Assembly (NCBI GenBank): GCA_050084985.1
Contig: JBITNC010000002.1
Coordinates: forward strand, 24,552,001 to 24,616,000
Length of the DNA: 64,000 nucleotides
DNA from: Nageia nagi
Lineage: Eukaryota > Pinophyta
Direction of reading: 5' to 3'
Positions within the stretch are counted from its first letter, which is position 1, and every line of letters starts with the position of its first letter. Under the pieces are notes generated by a model that made no database searches, had not been told where the DNA came from, and saw only the letters and a list, made by a program, of their open reading frames with translations. Made by a program: the position numbers and the translations under genes. Shown one piece after another: positions 54,310-64,000 of this stretch.

Positions 54310-55005
54310 AGACCCCTTTTTACCCAAACACATTCTTGATGGTGCTAACTTTGGTATTTGGAAATCTCGGATGAAAGTTGAATTATAGGTAATGAAGCTT
54401 TGGCAAATAATGAATGAGAACCTTGTACCTCCTACAGATGAGAAGGAACTAGAGGCTTACAACATGAAGAATGAGTTAGCAACCTCTATGATCTTCTACG
54501 TAGTTTCAAATGATATGCTCCTAATGATTTTCTTTTTAACCTCAATAAAGGAAGCTTGGGATAAGCTTAAGCAAATCCACCTTAGTTCAAATTTTTCAAA
54601 AAATTTTACCATCCTTCAAAAATTACTTCAATCTCGTTAAGGGGAAGATGAAAATGTGGTTATCTACTTGAATAAAATTATTAACCTTAGGATATAACTT
54701 ATTGCATATGGATGCAATTGGATTAATGATAAGTTCATGGTTTTTGTCATTCTCTAAAACCTTTCTTCAAAGTTTGATAACTTTGTGACAATTATGGAAA
54801 TAAGGTTTAATGATGATGAAGAAGTCTTCTCATTTGAAAATCTTTCTAGGCTTCTTTTGAAGCATGAGGAAACCCTTAATAAAAAGGTGTTGATTTCTTC
54901 TCCTAAAGATAATAATGTTGCTCTTGGAGCAACCAAAACTCCTTTCAAGAAAAAAATTAATCATCAAAAGTAATCCTATCCTTCTTCCTCTAAAAGGTTT
55001 GAGAA
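54310..55005 (+). pseudogene. gag: E15 gag relic
   Basis: The frame begins near 54310 (GDPFLPKHILDGANFGIWKS), a copia gag opening with a late W. The open part 54392-54640 holds NELATSMIFYVVSNDMLLMI and SIKEAWDKLKQIH (W-x-x-L-x-x-x-Y/H). EVFSFENLSRLLLKHEETL, in the frame open at 54785-54973, ends the capsid region. Stops at the Gln codon near 54389 and at 54638 break it. Confidence 0.8.
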
Positions 55006-55200
55006 AAGAGGAAATGGTAACAACAACAATAACAGGAATAACAATAACAACAATAGGAATAACAGCAACAACAACCACGTCAAGCAAGGTAAAGTAAATA
55101 ATTCAAATCCTAAGGCAAAGTTTGATAAAAATTATAACTATTATGGTATCTAAGATTATAAAAAAGTTGATTGCTACAAAAAAAAGAGAGAAAAATAACC
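55006..55200 (+). pseudogene. E15 Asn-rich linker and zinc-knuckle relic
   Basis: 55014-55080 is an AAC/AAT trinucleotide tract that encodes runs of Asn with some Arg and Ser. The knuckle follows near 55137-55175 (YNYYGI ... DCYKKK), where first Cys, Gly and His positions are substituted, so metal binding is lost. Asn-rich linkers are common in copia gag. Confidence 0.7.
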
Positions 55201-55239
55201 AAAGTAACGGAAATGTAAAGACCTTCAAAAGAAAGAAGA

Positions 55240-56640
55240 ATAACACTTTTTCATCTTATTAGATTATTGACTTTAGTTGCACTAATCATCAATGTTTTGA
55301 AAAAAAAAATTTGAGAACTTTCACAACTATAGAAAAGATGCAGTTGTGATAGGTGATAACTCTATCCTTGAAGTCAAGGAGTTGAGAGTGTGTTGATTCA
55401 TGAGAAGATTTTTGATAATATGCTCTATGTTCCTAAGCTCAGGATGAACCTTCTCTCCATGATCTAAGTTACTAGAAAAAGGTACTTATTTGAGTTTAAC
55501 TCTCAATATTAGTGCATTAAGAAAGGACTTACCACGTTGGTTAAAGGGTCAATGAAAGATGATCTCTTTGTTATGGATCAAATTCCAATAAGATGTGTCT
55601 TACAATAAACATATGTTTTAAAGGTAATCTTTGGCACCAACATCTAGGGCATCTTAACCATAAGAGTATTCAAGTCATGAAAGACTAAGAACTCGTGGAA
55701 GGTTTACCTTCTATTTCACCTTCAATTGGTCTATGTGAGAAGTGCATCCTTGGTAAGATGCATAGATAAAAATTTAAAAAAGATAAAATAATAAGAGCAT
55801 CTCAACCTTTTCAACTTGTGCATTCAAATTTGATGGGTCTGTTTGAAACTAAATCGCTTGAAAGAGTATATTACATCTTGACTTTCATTGATGACTTTAG
55901 TAAGATGACTTTTGGATATCTACTTGAGCACAAAGATCAAACCTTTGAGAGTTTTAAAGATTTTAAGGTCTTTATTAAGAATCAAACTAACCTTAAAAGT
56001 AAGATGTTGAAATAAAATAAGGGGGGAGAATATAACAGTAATGAATATAATGACTACTATGCTAAGTATGGAATCAATAGGTAATTTATGATTCTTTACA
56101 CTCCTCAATAGAATGGTGTTGCTGAAAGAAAAAATAAGATAATTATGAAGATGGCTAAATGCATGTTTGGTAATCTTTCTAGTTTCTTATGGGGTGAAGT
56201 TGTGAGCACTACTATTTACACCTTGAATAGGTGTTCCACAAAAGTTGTTCAGAGTAAAACTCCTTTCAAAGCATGTTTGGGAAGAAAACTTAACATTTCT
56301 AACCTTAAGGTGCTTAGTTGTAAAGCATTCTCCTACATTATTTTTGAAAAAAGAAAAAAGCTAAACAAAAAAGCTAAAAAATGCATCTTTATGAGTTATG
56401 ATAGTCAGCATAGAGGCTACAGGCTCTACTTTTCATCTTATAAAGTAGTGTTTATTTTAAGAGATGTCAAGTTCAATGAACTTTTTAAAGAATTTATTTT
56501 TAATGAGGATGTAGATGATCTAAAAGAATCTTCAATTGTATCTAGCTGGTTGGATATTGATATGAGTAAATCACCTAAGAAGAAGAGATATGAGTAAATC
56601 ACCTAAGAAGAAAAATTCCTTAACTTAAAGGGTAACAAGA
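55240..56640 (+). pseudogene. E15 protease, GAG-pre-integrase and integrase relic
   Basis: The protease active site near 55265 reads IDFSCTNH (for LDSGCTNH; Gly changed to Phe/Ser context). WHQHLGHLNHKSIQVMKD near 55630-55685 and LCEKCILGKMHR are the pre-integrase zinc region. Integrase: LVHSNLMGLFETKS (first catalytic Asp is Asn) near 55815-55855, TFIDDFSKMTFGYLLEHKDQ, and the PQQNGVAERK box at 56103-56132 with the second Gln as TAG. The tail is open at 56145-56597. Confidence 0.87.
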
Positions 56641-56689
56641 AGTATGACCTTAAATAAATCCTTATTTACCAAGATTGATAACAAGCATA

Positions 56690-57480
56690 AGCCCTCATCT
56701 TTCAAAAATGCTTCTAAGCATGAGTGTTAGATGAAAGCCATGAAAGTTGAGTATGAGGTGCTTATGAAAAATAAAATGTGGGATTTGGTTCCTTATCCCA
56801 ATGAGAAGAATGTGATTGGTAATAAGTGGATCTATAAGGTTAAGTTTAATTCAGTTAGAGATATTGATAAATACAAGGTAAAGTTAGTGGCTAGAGGTTT
56901 TACTTAGAAATATGATGTAGATTATGAGAAAACCTTTACTCTTATGGTAAAGATGTCTACTATCAGGATTATCTTTGCTCTTTCTACAGCTCAAAGATGG
57001 AAAGTTTTTCAACTTGATGTTAAGAGTGCATTTCTCAATGGTGACTTAGATATGAAAATCTTCATAAATCAACCAAAAAGGTTTATTATAGAAAGTAAAA
57101 AGTTATTTGTGTGCAAGTTAAAGAAGTTATTATATGGACTTAAGCAAGCACCTAGAGCTTAGTACAAGAAGATTTTAAGGTACTTTACAAACATTAAATT
57201 CTTCAAGTGTCTTTCTGACTCTAATTTATATGTGCTTAATTAAATAAAAGATGTGGTATTGATTCTTTTTTATGTGAATGATCTTTTGATTACTAAAAAT
57301 AATGATAAAATCATTCAAAAGTACATGTCCAAACTTAAGGTAACATTTGAAATGACTAATCTTAGTCTCTTGCATTACTACCTTGGAATGCAAGTATATC
57401 AATACAAGGATTGTATTATCTTAATTAATCTAAGTATATATCATATATCTTGAAAAAGTTTGGAATGGATGAGTATAGAT
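56690..57480 (+). pseudogene. E15 reverse transcriptase relic
   Basis: MWDLVPYPNEKNVIGNKWIY-type N-terminus near 56775-56835, then KLVARGFT with TAG at 56905 (for Gln). The open frame 56944-57162 includes VFQLDVKSAFLNGDLDMKIF with catalytic Asp kept, and LLYGLKQAPRA followed by TAG for Trp at 57160. The YVDD box near 57275 reads YVND, losing the first Asp of the pair. MTNLSLLHYYLGMQVYQYKD follows. Confidence 0.88.
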
Positions 57481-57529
57481 ATGCTACGATATCAATCTCT
57501 TTTAGAATCACTATTTCTTTGAGCTTCAA

Positions 57530-58243
57530 CTCTTAGTTAGTTGATGCTACAACTTATAAGCAATTAATTGGTAGTCTTCTGTATTTAACTATTTCCATGT
57601 TAGATATTAACTTTGCAATGAATTTGATGGCATGATTCATGCAGAAACCATATGTTGAACATCTTAATGCTATTAAGCAAATCTTGAGGTATGTTGTAGG
57701 GATAAAGGATCTTGTTGTCAAGTATTCCAAGTTACCCTCATTTATTCTTTTAGGGTTCTTATATTCTGACTATAGAAGAGATAGAGATGATAAGAAGTCA
57801 ACCTCTACATATGTTTTTAAAATTGGTTCAAGTGCTATCTCTTAGGCTTCCAATAAGTAACCTACTATTTCTCTTTCCACCATAGAAGTTGAATATTATG
57901 CCATATCTATTACAACCTAGGAAGCTATTTGGCTAAAGCATCTTTTGAAAGAAATTAGGTATGAGCAAGCTGGCTCATCTTTAATTTTTTTAGATAATTA
58001 GTCAACTATTTCTTTGGCTAAAAATCTTATGTTCCATTAGAGAATAAAACATATAGAAATCCAAGCCTATTTTATCAAGGAGAAGGTTTTTGATGACATC
58101 ATATACTTAGAGTATTATCCATCTACCTTGAACTTCGCTGCTTTGTTCACCAAGATCCTTCTTAAAACTCAATTCTATAAGCTTAAAGATGCTATCGGGT
58201 TGGTGAAGTTGCTCTTAAGGGGGGTGAAGTTTGAATTCTTATA
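57530..58243 (+). pseudogene. E15 RNase H relic
   Basis: YKQLIGSLLYLTISMLDINF near 57555-57615 is the connection. HLNAIKQILRYVVGIKDLVV is in the open part 57639-57845. Then come SDYRRDRDDKKSTSTYVF (D-W-A-G-D ... KS-T-S-G) and VEYYAI-like sequence near 57890. FTKILLKTQFYKLKDAIGLV near 58145-58205 is the C-terminus. Trp and Gln codons at 57843 and 57859 are stops. Confidence 0.87.
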
Positions 58244-58940
58244 TTGAAGTCATATTTGTGATGATAACTTCACCCCTAAGAGGATTTTTATGCTGTATAG
58301 TGTTGATTTTATTGTTCACCTTCGTGGTAAGTTTGCTCTAAATGAGGAACTTATTGTACAAAATTTTAGAGCAAAAAGATTATCCAATCTAGCATTATTT
58401 AGTTATCCATGTATGAGAAACTCTTATATATTTTTTGATACTATTCAGTTATCCATATGTGAGGAACTCGTATGTGCATGCTCTATTTTGTAATGATAAT
58501 CAACACATGTTTTATATACAACAGATGATTATGAGGTTTTTAGCTTGGCATCTTTGTGATGATTTATAGTGCATCATTGATCATTTTATGATGGCATTTG
58601 TTTGATTCATCTATCCTTGTTGATATGAATATGTTGCATCTAATTGATTTTGTTATTTGAGTTGCTTATGACTTGCAGGTTCCTTTGAGATTGCAGGTTA
58701 TTAATTTCAGGTATGCAAGCTCTTGGAGACTCTTCATGACTTCCAATTGAATGACTACTTCATGTACATTGAAATTGACTATGGTTAATGATTGTATTTG
58801 GCAAAGTAATGAGTATTAAACTAGATCTTTCTTACTTCATGAATATATAAAAAAGTTCTCATCTCTGTTATATCTATTTGGAAGATAACTCTCTTACTTT
58901 CTCTCTTCCTTCTCTCTTATTCGTTCTATCCCAATATTGC
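58244..58940 (+). other. E15 3' untranslated region
   Basis: About 700 bases after pol with no known domain. The open frame 58290-58493 lacks a family signature. A repeated GAGGAACT(C/T) plus TATCCATG(T/A) pair occurs near 58340-58470. Confidence 0.6.
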
Positions 58941-58952
58941 ATTAAGGGAGAG
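58941..58952 (+). other. E15 polypurine tract
   Basis: ATTAAGGGAGAG directly before the 3' LTR TGTTGAAATG. Confidence 0.88.
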
Positions 58953-59451
58953 TGTTGAAATGTATAATGCATTATTGTAAAGGTTTTATAATAACCATCT
59001 TTGTAAATTCACTAATACTTAAGGGTATCATTAGATACTTTAAGTATTTAAGTGAATATAATAATGTAACTTGTCCTACACTCCATGTCATGAGCATGCC
59101 CCTTGGGTAAAAGGGTGTTACATGTCATGCCTTTGTACATTGAGTAAAAGGGTGATCCAAAGAGGGATTTTTCCTTATAAATAGAAGGCTCCCTCTTTGT
59201 GATTATATACCAATTTATGGGGTGAAGTTATGCTAGAGGATAATGTTTAGAAGATGAGATAGGAGAATTGTAAGAATTCATATTTGTGAAAGAAGTGAGA
59301 TCTATTTAGTGGATGTACTCCTAGTTGGAGGAACCACTTACATCTTGTGTTATGTTGTGAGATTGCTTTGTGAGTTATCTAGATGTGTATTGTGAGCTTT
59401 CATGAGATCTTGGTAGTATATAGTTGTTTATGTTATATTATAAATCTTTCA
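58953..59451 (+). repeat. E15 3' LTR (499 bp)
   Basis: TGTTGAAATG to AATCTTTCA, followed by GCAAT. About 94% identical to the 5' LTR by eye. Confidence 0.95.
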
Positions 59452-59456
59452 GCAAT

Positions 59457-60400
59457 GTTATAATCAATGGGGATGAATGTGTTGAAGGTTGGATTACGAT
59501 AAATGGTGAAAGAATAAATAATGGGTTCAAAGAAGATTAGATTATCAATGATCAAGAAAGTCGGTGATGAAGGATAAATAATGATAGATGGAATGTATTC
59601 ATGAGAAAAAGTGTTGATATGAAATAAGTTCTATAATGATAAATACTCTAAAGATTTAACACAAATTAGTTTGAGGAAGTGTACAAGTAGAAGTATCTTC
59701 TTAATGATAATGATCCTTATTCTTTGATGTATCATTAGCTGCACCAATAATAAGAGTTTATCTTTGATAACCTAACCATTTTTATCAAGTGGCCTACATG
59801 AATCATAGCAATAATTTCCTTTTAACCTTGTTCATAACCTTTCCATCCACATTTTTATCAAAATATTATGTTGAAAATGTGAATTTTGATAAATGAACAA
59901 TATAATGACAAGATGATGGTGGAGGTTGAGGCTCATGACTTGATGTGTATGTAATTGATGTAGTATTCCCTCCATGAACAAATGATATCAGGATTATAAC
60001 ATGGACCATTAGATATGATAGAATTTTTTAAATGACCCATATCTCTTATGGAAGGAATATGAGGTAGTGTAATAGATTGATCATCTAATTTATACTCACC
60101 TATATGAGAATATGTATAATTGATAATAATTTTCCCATTTGATTGAAAAGTAGGAGCCTTAATGGATGATGTAGTGATTATGTTTGTTTTAGATGAGTTA
60201 ATGATGGTGGGTTGAGATGTACTGTTACTGCTTGGTTGAGTGAAAGTGGGTGTAGAAGATGGTATTTTGGATAGAGTGGATGAAGAAGTTAATAATAGAA
60301 TATGTGTAGAATAAATTATGATATCATAAGATAATTGGAAAAAATTACAATATTAGAATGGTTAAGGATCAACTTTAATACAACACATATTTCCTTCATG
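59457..60400 (-). pseudogene. E14 linker before RT, part 1
   Basis: The minus strand has a long, Ser/Thr/Pro/Asn-rich, stop-containing frame style that links protease to RT. At 59452 it is interrupted by E15 and resumes in the same frame at 51360. No motif assigned. Confidence 0.5.
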
Positions 60401-61000
60401 AATATATTTGATACTTTGATATAAGGTAGAAGGAATGCATCTCATTTCATCAATATAAGGCCTTAAAAGTAAGATATTATATTGTATATCACCTTAAATG
60501 ACAAGAAATAAAGTATATAAAGTTCTAGGGCCAACATAAAGAGGGAGAAAAATAGTGCCCAATGTAGTAGAGATAGTATCATTGAAGGACCTTAATGTGA
60601 GTGTGGATGATGATAAATGACTTTGGAGTATTTTAAGATGTTGTAAATAAATAGATGAAATGGTATTGATACCAAAATCATTATCAATAAAAACTCTTTT
60701 AAAATATTATCTATTAATATGAGAAAAGATAAAGAGTGGTGGATTTAGTCCAAGAAGTCATGCCTCCTTGATTTCATGATCATAAAACGAAATGGCACTA
60801 GAATCATATGATTGAACATGACCCACAATGTTTGTGAAGGCTTTAACATCTTGTGTTTCTAACTTAATGTATTTTAAAACTTCCATGAGAGCATATATGT
60901 GTGCCTTTGATACTTGAATAATATCATATATTGACATCTTTATGGATGAAGATTTGATTTGATGTATGATATTTGCTTTGATGGTGACAACAAGAAACCT
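60400..61000 (-). pseudogene. E14 protease relic
   Basis: From high to low: KEAWLLGLNPPLFIFSHIN near 60760-60700, then RVFIDNDFGINTISSIYLQH near 60695-60635, where FIDND-x-G-x-N stands for V-x-ID-x-GS-x-x-N and the catalytic Asp is kept (60683-60685). FLPLYVGPRTLYTLFLVIQG and NILLLRPYIDEMRCIPSTLY near 60480-60430 follow, the conserved LGRPWI-x-x-x-x-x-VPSTLHQ. IKYIHEGNMCCIKVDP ends the block. Better preserved than the other proteases in the window. Confidence 0.85.
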
Positions 61001-61450
61001 TGGTGGTGGAGGTAAACAAGTTAGATTTTGATTGGAAGGGGATACCCTTTGATTAGGTGGATTACATTATGAATCATATTAATGAGAAGAATTTTGTGAT
61101 GACTTTTGATTTCTTATGACAACATGAATCATTCCAATAAAATGTAGAGTGGGAAATGAATCCATTTAATTGATTTGGTCTCGAGTATGTGTTGTTTAAT
61201 TTGGATACGATAAAGAAGCATTATATATATTATAATTTTGATTATGTGGAGAAAAAGAATTATCAATGATAAGATCTCCTCTCTAAATAAGATCTTGGAC
61301 AACATTATGTAGATGGTGATATTTATCAATTTGATGTCCTTTAGCTCTATGAAAAGAACAAAATTCACTATCTTTATACTAAATCAACTTTGGAGCACTA
61401 GGGTGTTATTATTTTATACTTAGTAAGGTGATAATTTAAGCATTAAGATA
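61001..61450 (-). pseudogene. E14 gag C-terminal region
   Basis: It lies between the gag core and protease on the minus strand. The frame 61368-61129 overlaps sequence rich in His/Asn/Ser codons; a possible knuckle is not clear. CEFCSFHRAKGHQIDKYHHL-like sequence near 61365-61310 (C-x2-H-x4-GH) suggests a C..H..GH knuckle with the last Cys changed. Confidence 0.5.
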
Positions 61451-62300
61451 TTTTTGAATAACATTAGATAACGAATCTAGCAATGTTGTATATTATATTT
61501 TTGGCCTTGTAAGTCTTGTCCTTTATTGAATGCCTTAATATTGTGATTTGGTTTGAATGGGATATTGATTGGATGGAGGTGGTCTTGGTGGAGGATGTGA
61601 TATGGTGGATGGTTGACTTAGAGTCACTTAATTGACATGTGGTTGAGGAGAATTAGGATATGGACCTCCATTCTTTTTATTTTGATAACCTTATTTTGTT
61701 CTAAGCTTAACATCACCATTTTGGCCATGAACGTATTTAATCCTTTAGGCCATATCAGTATTAAAGATATGTTTGGCATAACTTTTAGAAAAATGCTAAT
61801 TCAATTCAACTTGAGTAATTAGAAATGTAAGTTGATAAACCATAACTCTCCAATGAGATACATAATCAATAATAGGCTCATATTGAAATTGTTTGAGATT
61901 GTATATATCATTAAGAGTGATCTTTCTCTTAATGTTGATTGAAAAATGATTAAGGAAGAGATTTTCTAATTATTGAAATGTGAGAATATTCTATTGACCC
62001 AAGCTATTATACCAATCAAGTGCTTATCCAACCAAAGTAATTTGAAATATTCTCAACATAAGGGGATCGATGTGATTAATGAGATAACAATTATGTTAAA
62101 TACCTTTAGATGATCTTTGGGATATTCCTTTCCTTCATGTTTATCAAACTTAGGGAGCTCAAATTTTATAGGCCATGTGTAATATGGTACAAATGGATGT
62201 ATTGGTTCATTATACAATTGTTCATAAGTTTGATTATGGTTTGAAACATGATTTTCAACTTTCAATTTTTGTAATATATCAAGAATATGTTATGTGGAAG
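61450..62300 (-). pseudogene. gag: E14 gag core relic
   Basis: The minus-strand frame 62265-62053 contains IKFELPKFDKHEGKEYPKDH followed by LKVFNI, the Tat gag P-K-F-D-x-x-x-G-x-x-DP-x-x-HL-x-x-F pattern. Downstream (62050-61800) come a LVGLALDWYNSLG-like W-Y segment and an EPIIDYVSHWR-like R-W segment read on the same strand. A plus-strand frame at 61637-61822 is a shadow. Confidence 0.78.
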
Positions 62301-62640
62301 CTAGTAATGGATTGAGCATGCATGTATCTCGGATGGATAACATGATTGGTGAAGGAGATGATTGTTGGAATGACATGGAAGAATTAGGGTTGTATATTGG
62401 TTGTGAATATGAAGTGGAAGCATGAGAAATGTATGTTTGGAATGGAGGAGGATTTATTTGAGTGATTCTTTTTTTTATTAAATGATGGCATGGAGGTATG
62501 AAAGTTAGATGTGATTGTTTGGGATATATGTTGGTATGAATGATTTTGGGTAGAAATGTTGGGTTAAGTTTGTGTTTGAGGTTCATTTTATGGTTTTTAT
62601 TTATAAATGGAAGATGTTGGAGGAATTGATACTTCACTCG
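62301..62640 (-). pseudogene. E14 gag N-terminal low-complexity region
   Basis: Open at 62637-62290 on the minus strand. Rich in Pro, Ser, Gln, His and Asn (QQSSPSPIML, PPPFQTYISHASTSYSQP), as is usual before the gag core in Tat elements. The start codon at 62637 is plausible but not certain. Confidence 0.6.
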
Positions 62641-64000
62641 ATTGGGATACCCATATGATTCCTATACATGCCTAAAGCTAGATTTAGCTATACTGCAGAT
62701 GTGACTATAGTTTTAAAAACTAGACATCTAGCTGGTGGGTAAAGTCCCACTAAGTGTATCAAAAATGGAGAAACTATTTATCAAAAATGTGTAACTAAAC
62801 CTAGGTTAGGATACTATCACTATAAAATAGGCTCCTTAAAAGAGTTATAACTGTGTGACCTTACTATAAAATTTGTGTGCCTACCAAATTGATCTTTAGA
62901 GAAGATTAGTTTCTTAATTTTTTATTTGTATGAGAAAGAATGAAATAGATAGGAATATAAAGGGTTAAAAGTAAGAAATATATAAGAATAATGAGACAAA
63001 TATAGAAAGATATTTTAACCCTAATGTAGTTGTGTTTTCCAATATATATAACATAGAATGTAATAACTAAAATTAAACTAGCTATATGTATATTACATTA
63101 TTATTAATGTTAAAACATGACCATTCCCTGTTTAAATTATTATATCTTCTATCTCAAGTCAATTTTTGAATCAATAATGATTTAGCATGATATAAAGAAA
63201 CTTGTAATATACTTTAAAATACCTTTCTTACCTTAACACTTAGTTTTAATATAATCCAGGTGCCACAACAAATATATTTAACTAATTTTGATGGTTTATA
63301 GCTACTATAAGCTAAATCTGATTATGTTGGATTAAGACAAGATCTCTTCTTACATCCTTAAATAGGATTTGATGATCTTTTTAAGTAGGTAGATCATAAT
63401 AAATTTTGCTCCATCACACCTGTCTATGTTGCAAGCTAGTTCTTAGATGGGCTTCCAAAATGTTGTTTATAATATTATGAACTATATTTTTAGAATCTTA
63501 ATATTCTTATCATCCTTTTTCTTTTATCATAATTTTTGTGTGTTTATTGATGACATCACTCTTACACATCCTTAAATTCTTTGAGTTACATTTTTATATG
63601 CTTTCTATCATTAGAGCTAGTCATTGATTTATTTATGAATCCAGTAGTTGTTAATGCTTATCTGGTGGAGGGGATGGGTATGGATGGCACCATTGTAACA
63701 TAGTAAAAGAGGCAATCATTAATTGGATAGAGATGACAAGCATCAAGGGAGAAAAATAATTTCGAAATGTGATACATGCTCACTACCACTGATAAATATG
63801 GAAGGAGTGCAATAGGAGGATCTTCGAGTAGAAGGAAAGTTAAGCAAAGATAGTTCTAAACCATCCTTTTAAACCCATTAGTTTGTAGGACCTATGTAGA
63901 AGTGTGTGTGTGTGTGTGTGTATCAATTAAGTATTTGAATGATTATTTATTGTATAAAGAAAAATATTGAACAATGCACAAATATTCCAAGAAAAATAAG
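62641..64000. other. AT-rich stretch without a gene, possible 5' leader/LTR of E14
   Basis: It should contain the E14 leader and 5' LTR on the minus strand. I could not fix LTR ends or a primer site. A short hairpin GTGGG-TAAAGT-CCCAC lies near 62736-62751 and a (GT)n run at 63902-63921. 63655-63900 is a little richer in G with no readable frame. Confidence 0.5.
63902..63921. repeat. (GT)n microsatellite
   Basis: About ten GT units. Confidence 0.93.

Larger units (their letters stand above)
51365..59451 (+). mobile_element. E15: full-length Ty1/copia element inserted in E14
   Basis: LTRs of 500 and 499 bp (about thirty differences by eye), iMet primer site, a 2.4-kb leader, gag, protease, integrase, RT and RNase H in copia order, a 0.7-kb 3' untranslated region and a polypurine tract. 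It is 8.1 kb in all and of the same family as E11. Pol has many single-base stops and a few frameshifts, so it is defective but the order is complete. Confidence 0.95.
48150..62640 (-). mobile_element. E14: minus-strand Tat-type Ty3/gypsy element, split by E15
   Basis: High to low: N-terminal region and gag (62640-61450), protease block (61000-60400), linker (60400-59457), then after E15, linker (51360-50770), RT (50760-50000), RNase H (49990-49470), second RNase H (49500-48955) and integrase (48750-48150). The additional RNase H before integrase is the mark of Tat/Ogre-type elements. LTRs were not located on either side. Stops and shifts throughout. Confidence 0.85.

Noticed and set aside
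55014-55097. Thr/Ile-rich frame over the AAC/AAT tract
   Set aside because: Wrong frame of the Asn-rich linker of E15 gag.
1-64000. Host gene, tRNA, rRNA or organelle insert
   Set aside because: I scanned for conserved protein motifs and tRNA-like folds by eye and saw none; a computed search (tRNA and Rfam models, organelle alignment) would be decisive.

Overview
The window looks like intergenic DNA from a land plant with a repeat-filled genome. It is strongly AT-rich and CG dinucleotides look scarce. I found no intact host gene, tRNA or rRNA. Almost everything recognisable is LTR-retrotransposon sequence: Ty1/copia, and Ty3/gypsy of chromovirus, Athila-like and Tat types, primed by initiator-Met tRNA where the primer site can be read. 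All pol genes are broken by stops and frameshifts. I cannot name the species; a gymnosperm or a large-genome angiosperm would fit.

Layout (element names E1-E15 are mine). 1-4206: E1, a plus-strand Ty3 relic (gag, protease, G-patch motif, start of RT). 4207-14548: a mosaic built on E2, a minus-strand Ty3 element (gag near 12.4-13.1 kb, integrase pieces at 8.6-9.0 and 5.1-5.8 kb), broken up by E3 (LINE zinc-ribbon relic), E4 (unrecognised ORF relic) and E5 (plus-strand leader plus gag-like relic). An LTR at 13067-13373 sits between two internal regions. 14947-31556: E6, a chromovirus with both LTRs and a 5-bp target duplication. It is expanded to 16.6 kb by three insertions: E7 (copia, in the gag zinc knuckle), E8 (non-autonomous, between protease and RT) and E9 (1.57 kb, beside the TATA box of the 3' LTR).

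31562-33172: flank of E6 with a Ty3 gag relic (E10). 33173-about 40430: E11, a 3'-truncated copia element with a 3-kb leader carrying a C-rich tract and three exact 100-bp repeats. 40430-about 46300: E12, a minus-strand Athila-like element with a candidate LTR. 46311-47500: E13, a faint, possibly plant-mobile-domain relic. 48150-62640: E14, a minus-strand Tat-type element with two RNase H domains, split by E15 (51365-59451), a copia element with two 500-bp LTRs about 94% identical by eye.

The most interesting object is E8 (22797-26769). It is the youngest insertion (317-bp LTRs, 8 differences by eye) with a perfect target duplication, primer site and polypurine tract, but no pol. Its internal region carries a copia-type gag N-terminus running into a long acidic, Cys-rich, Trp-rich protein of about 645 codons that I do not recognise. 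Only an indel in a T-run and two stops break it. This resembles the TR-GAG class of gag-only plant retrotransposons, with an unusual C-terminal extension.
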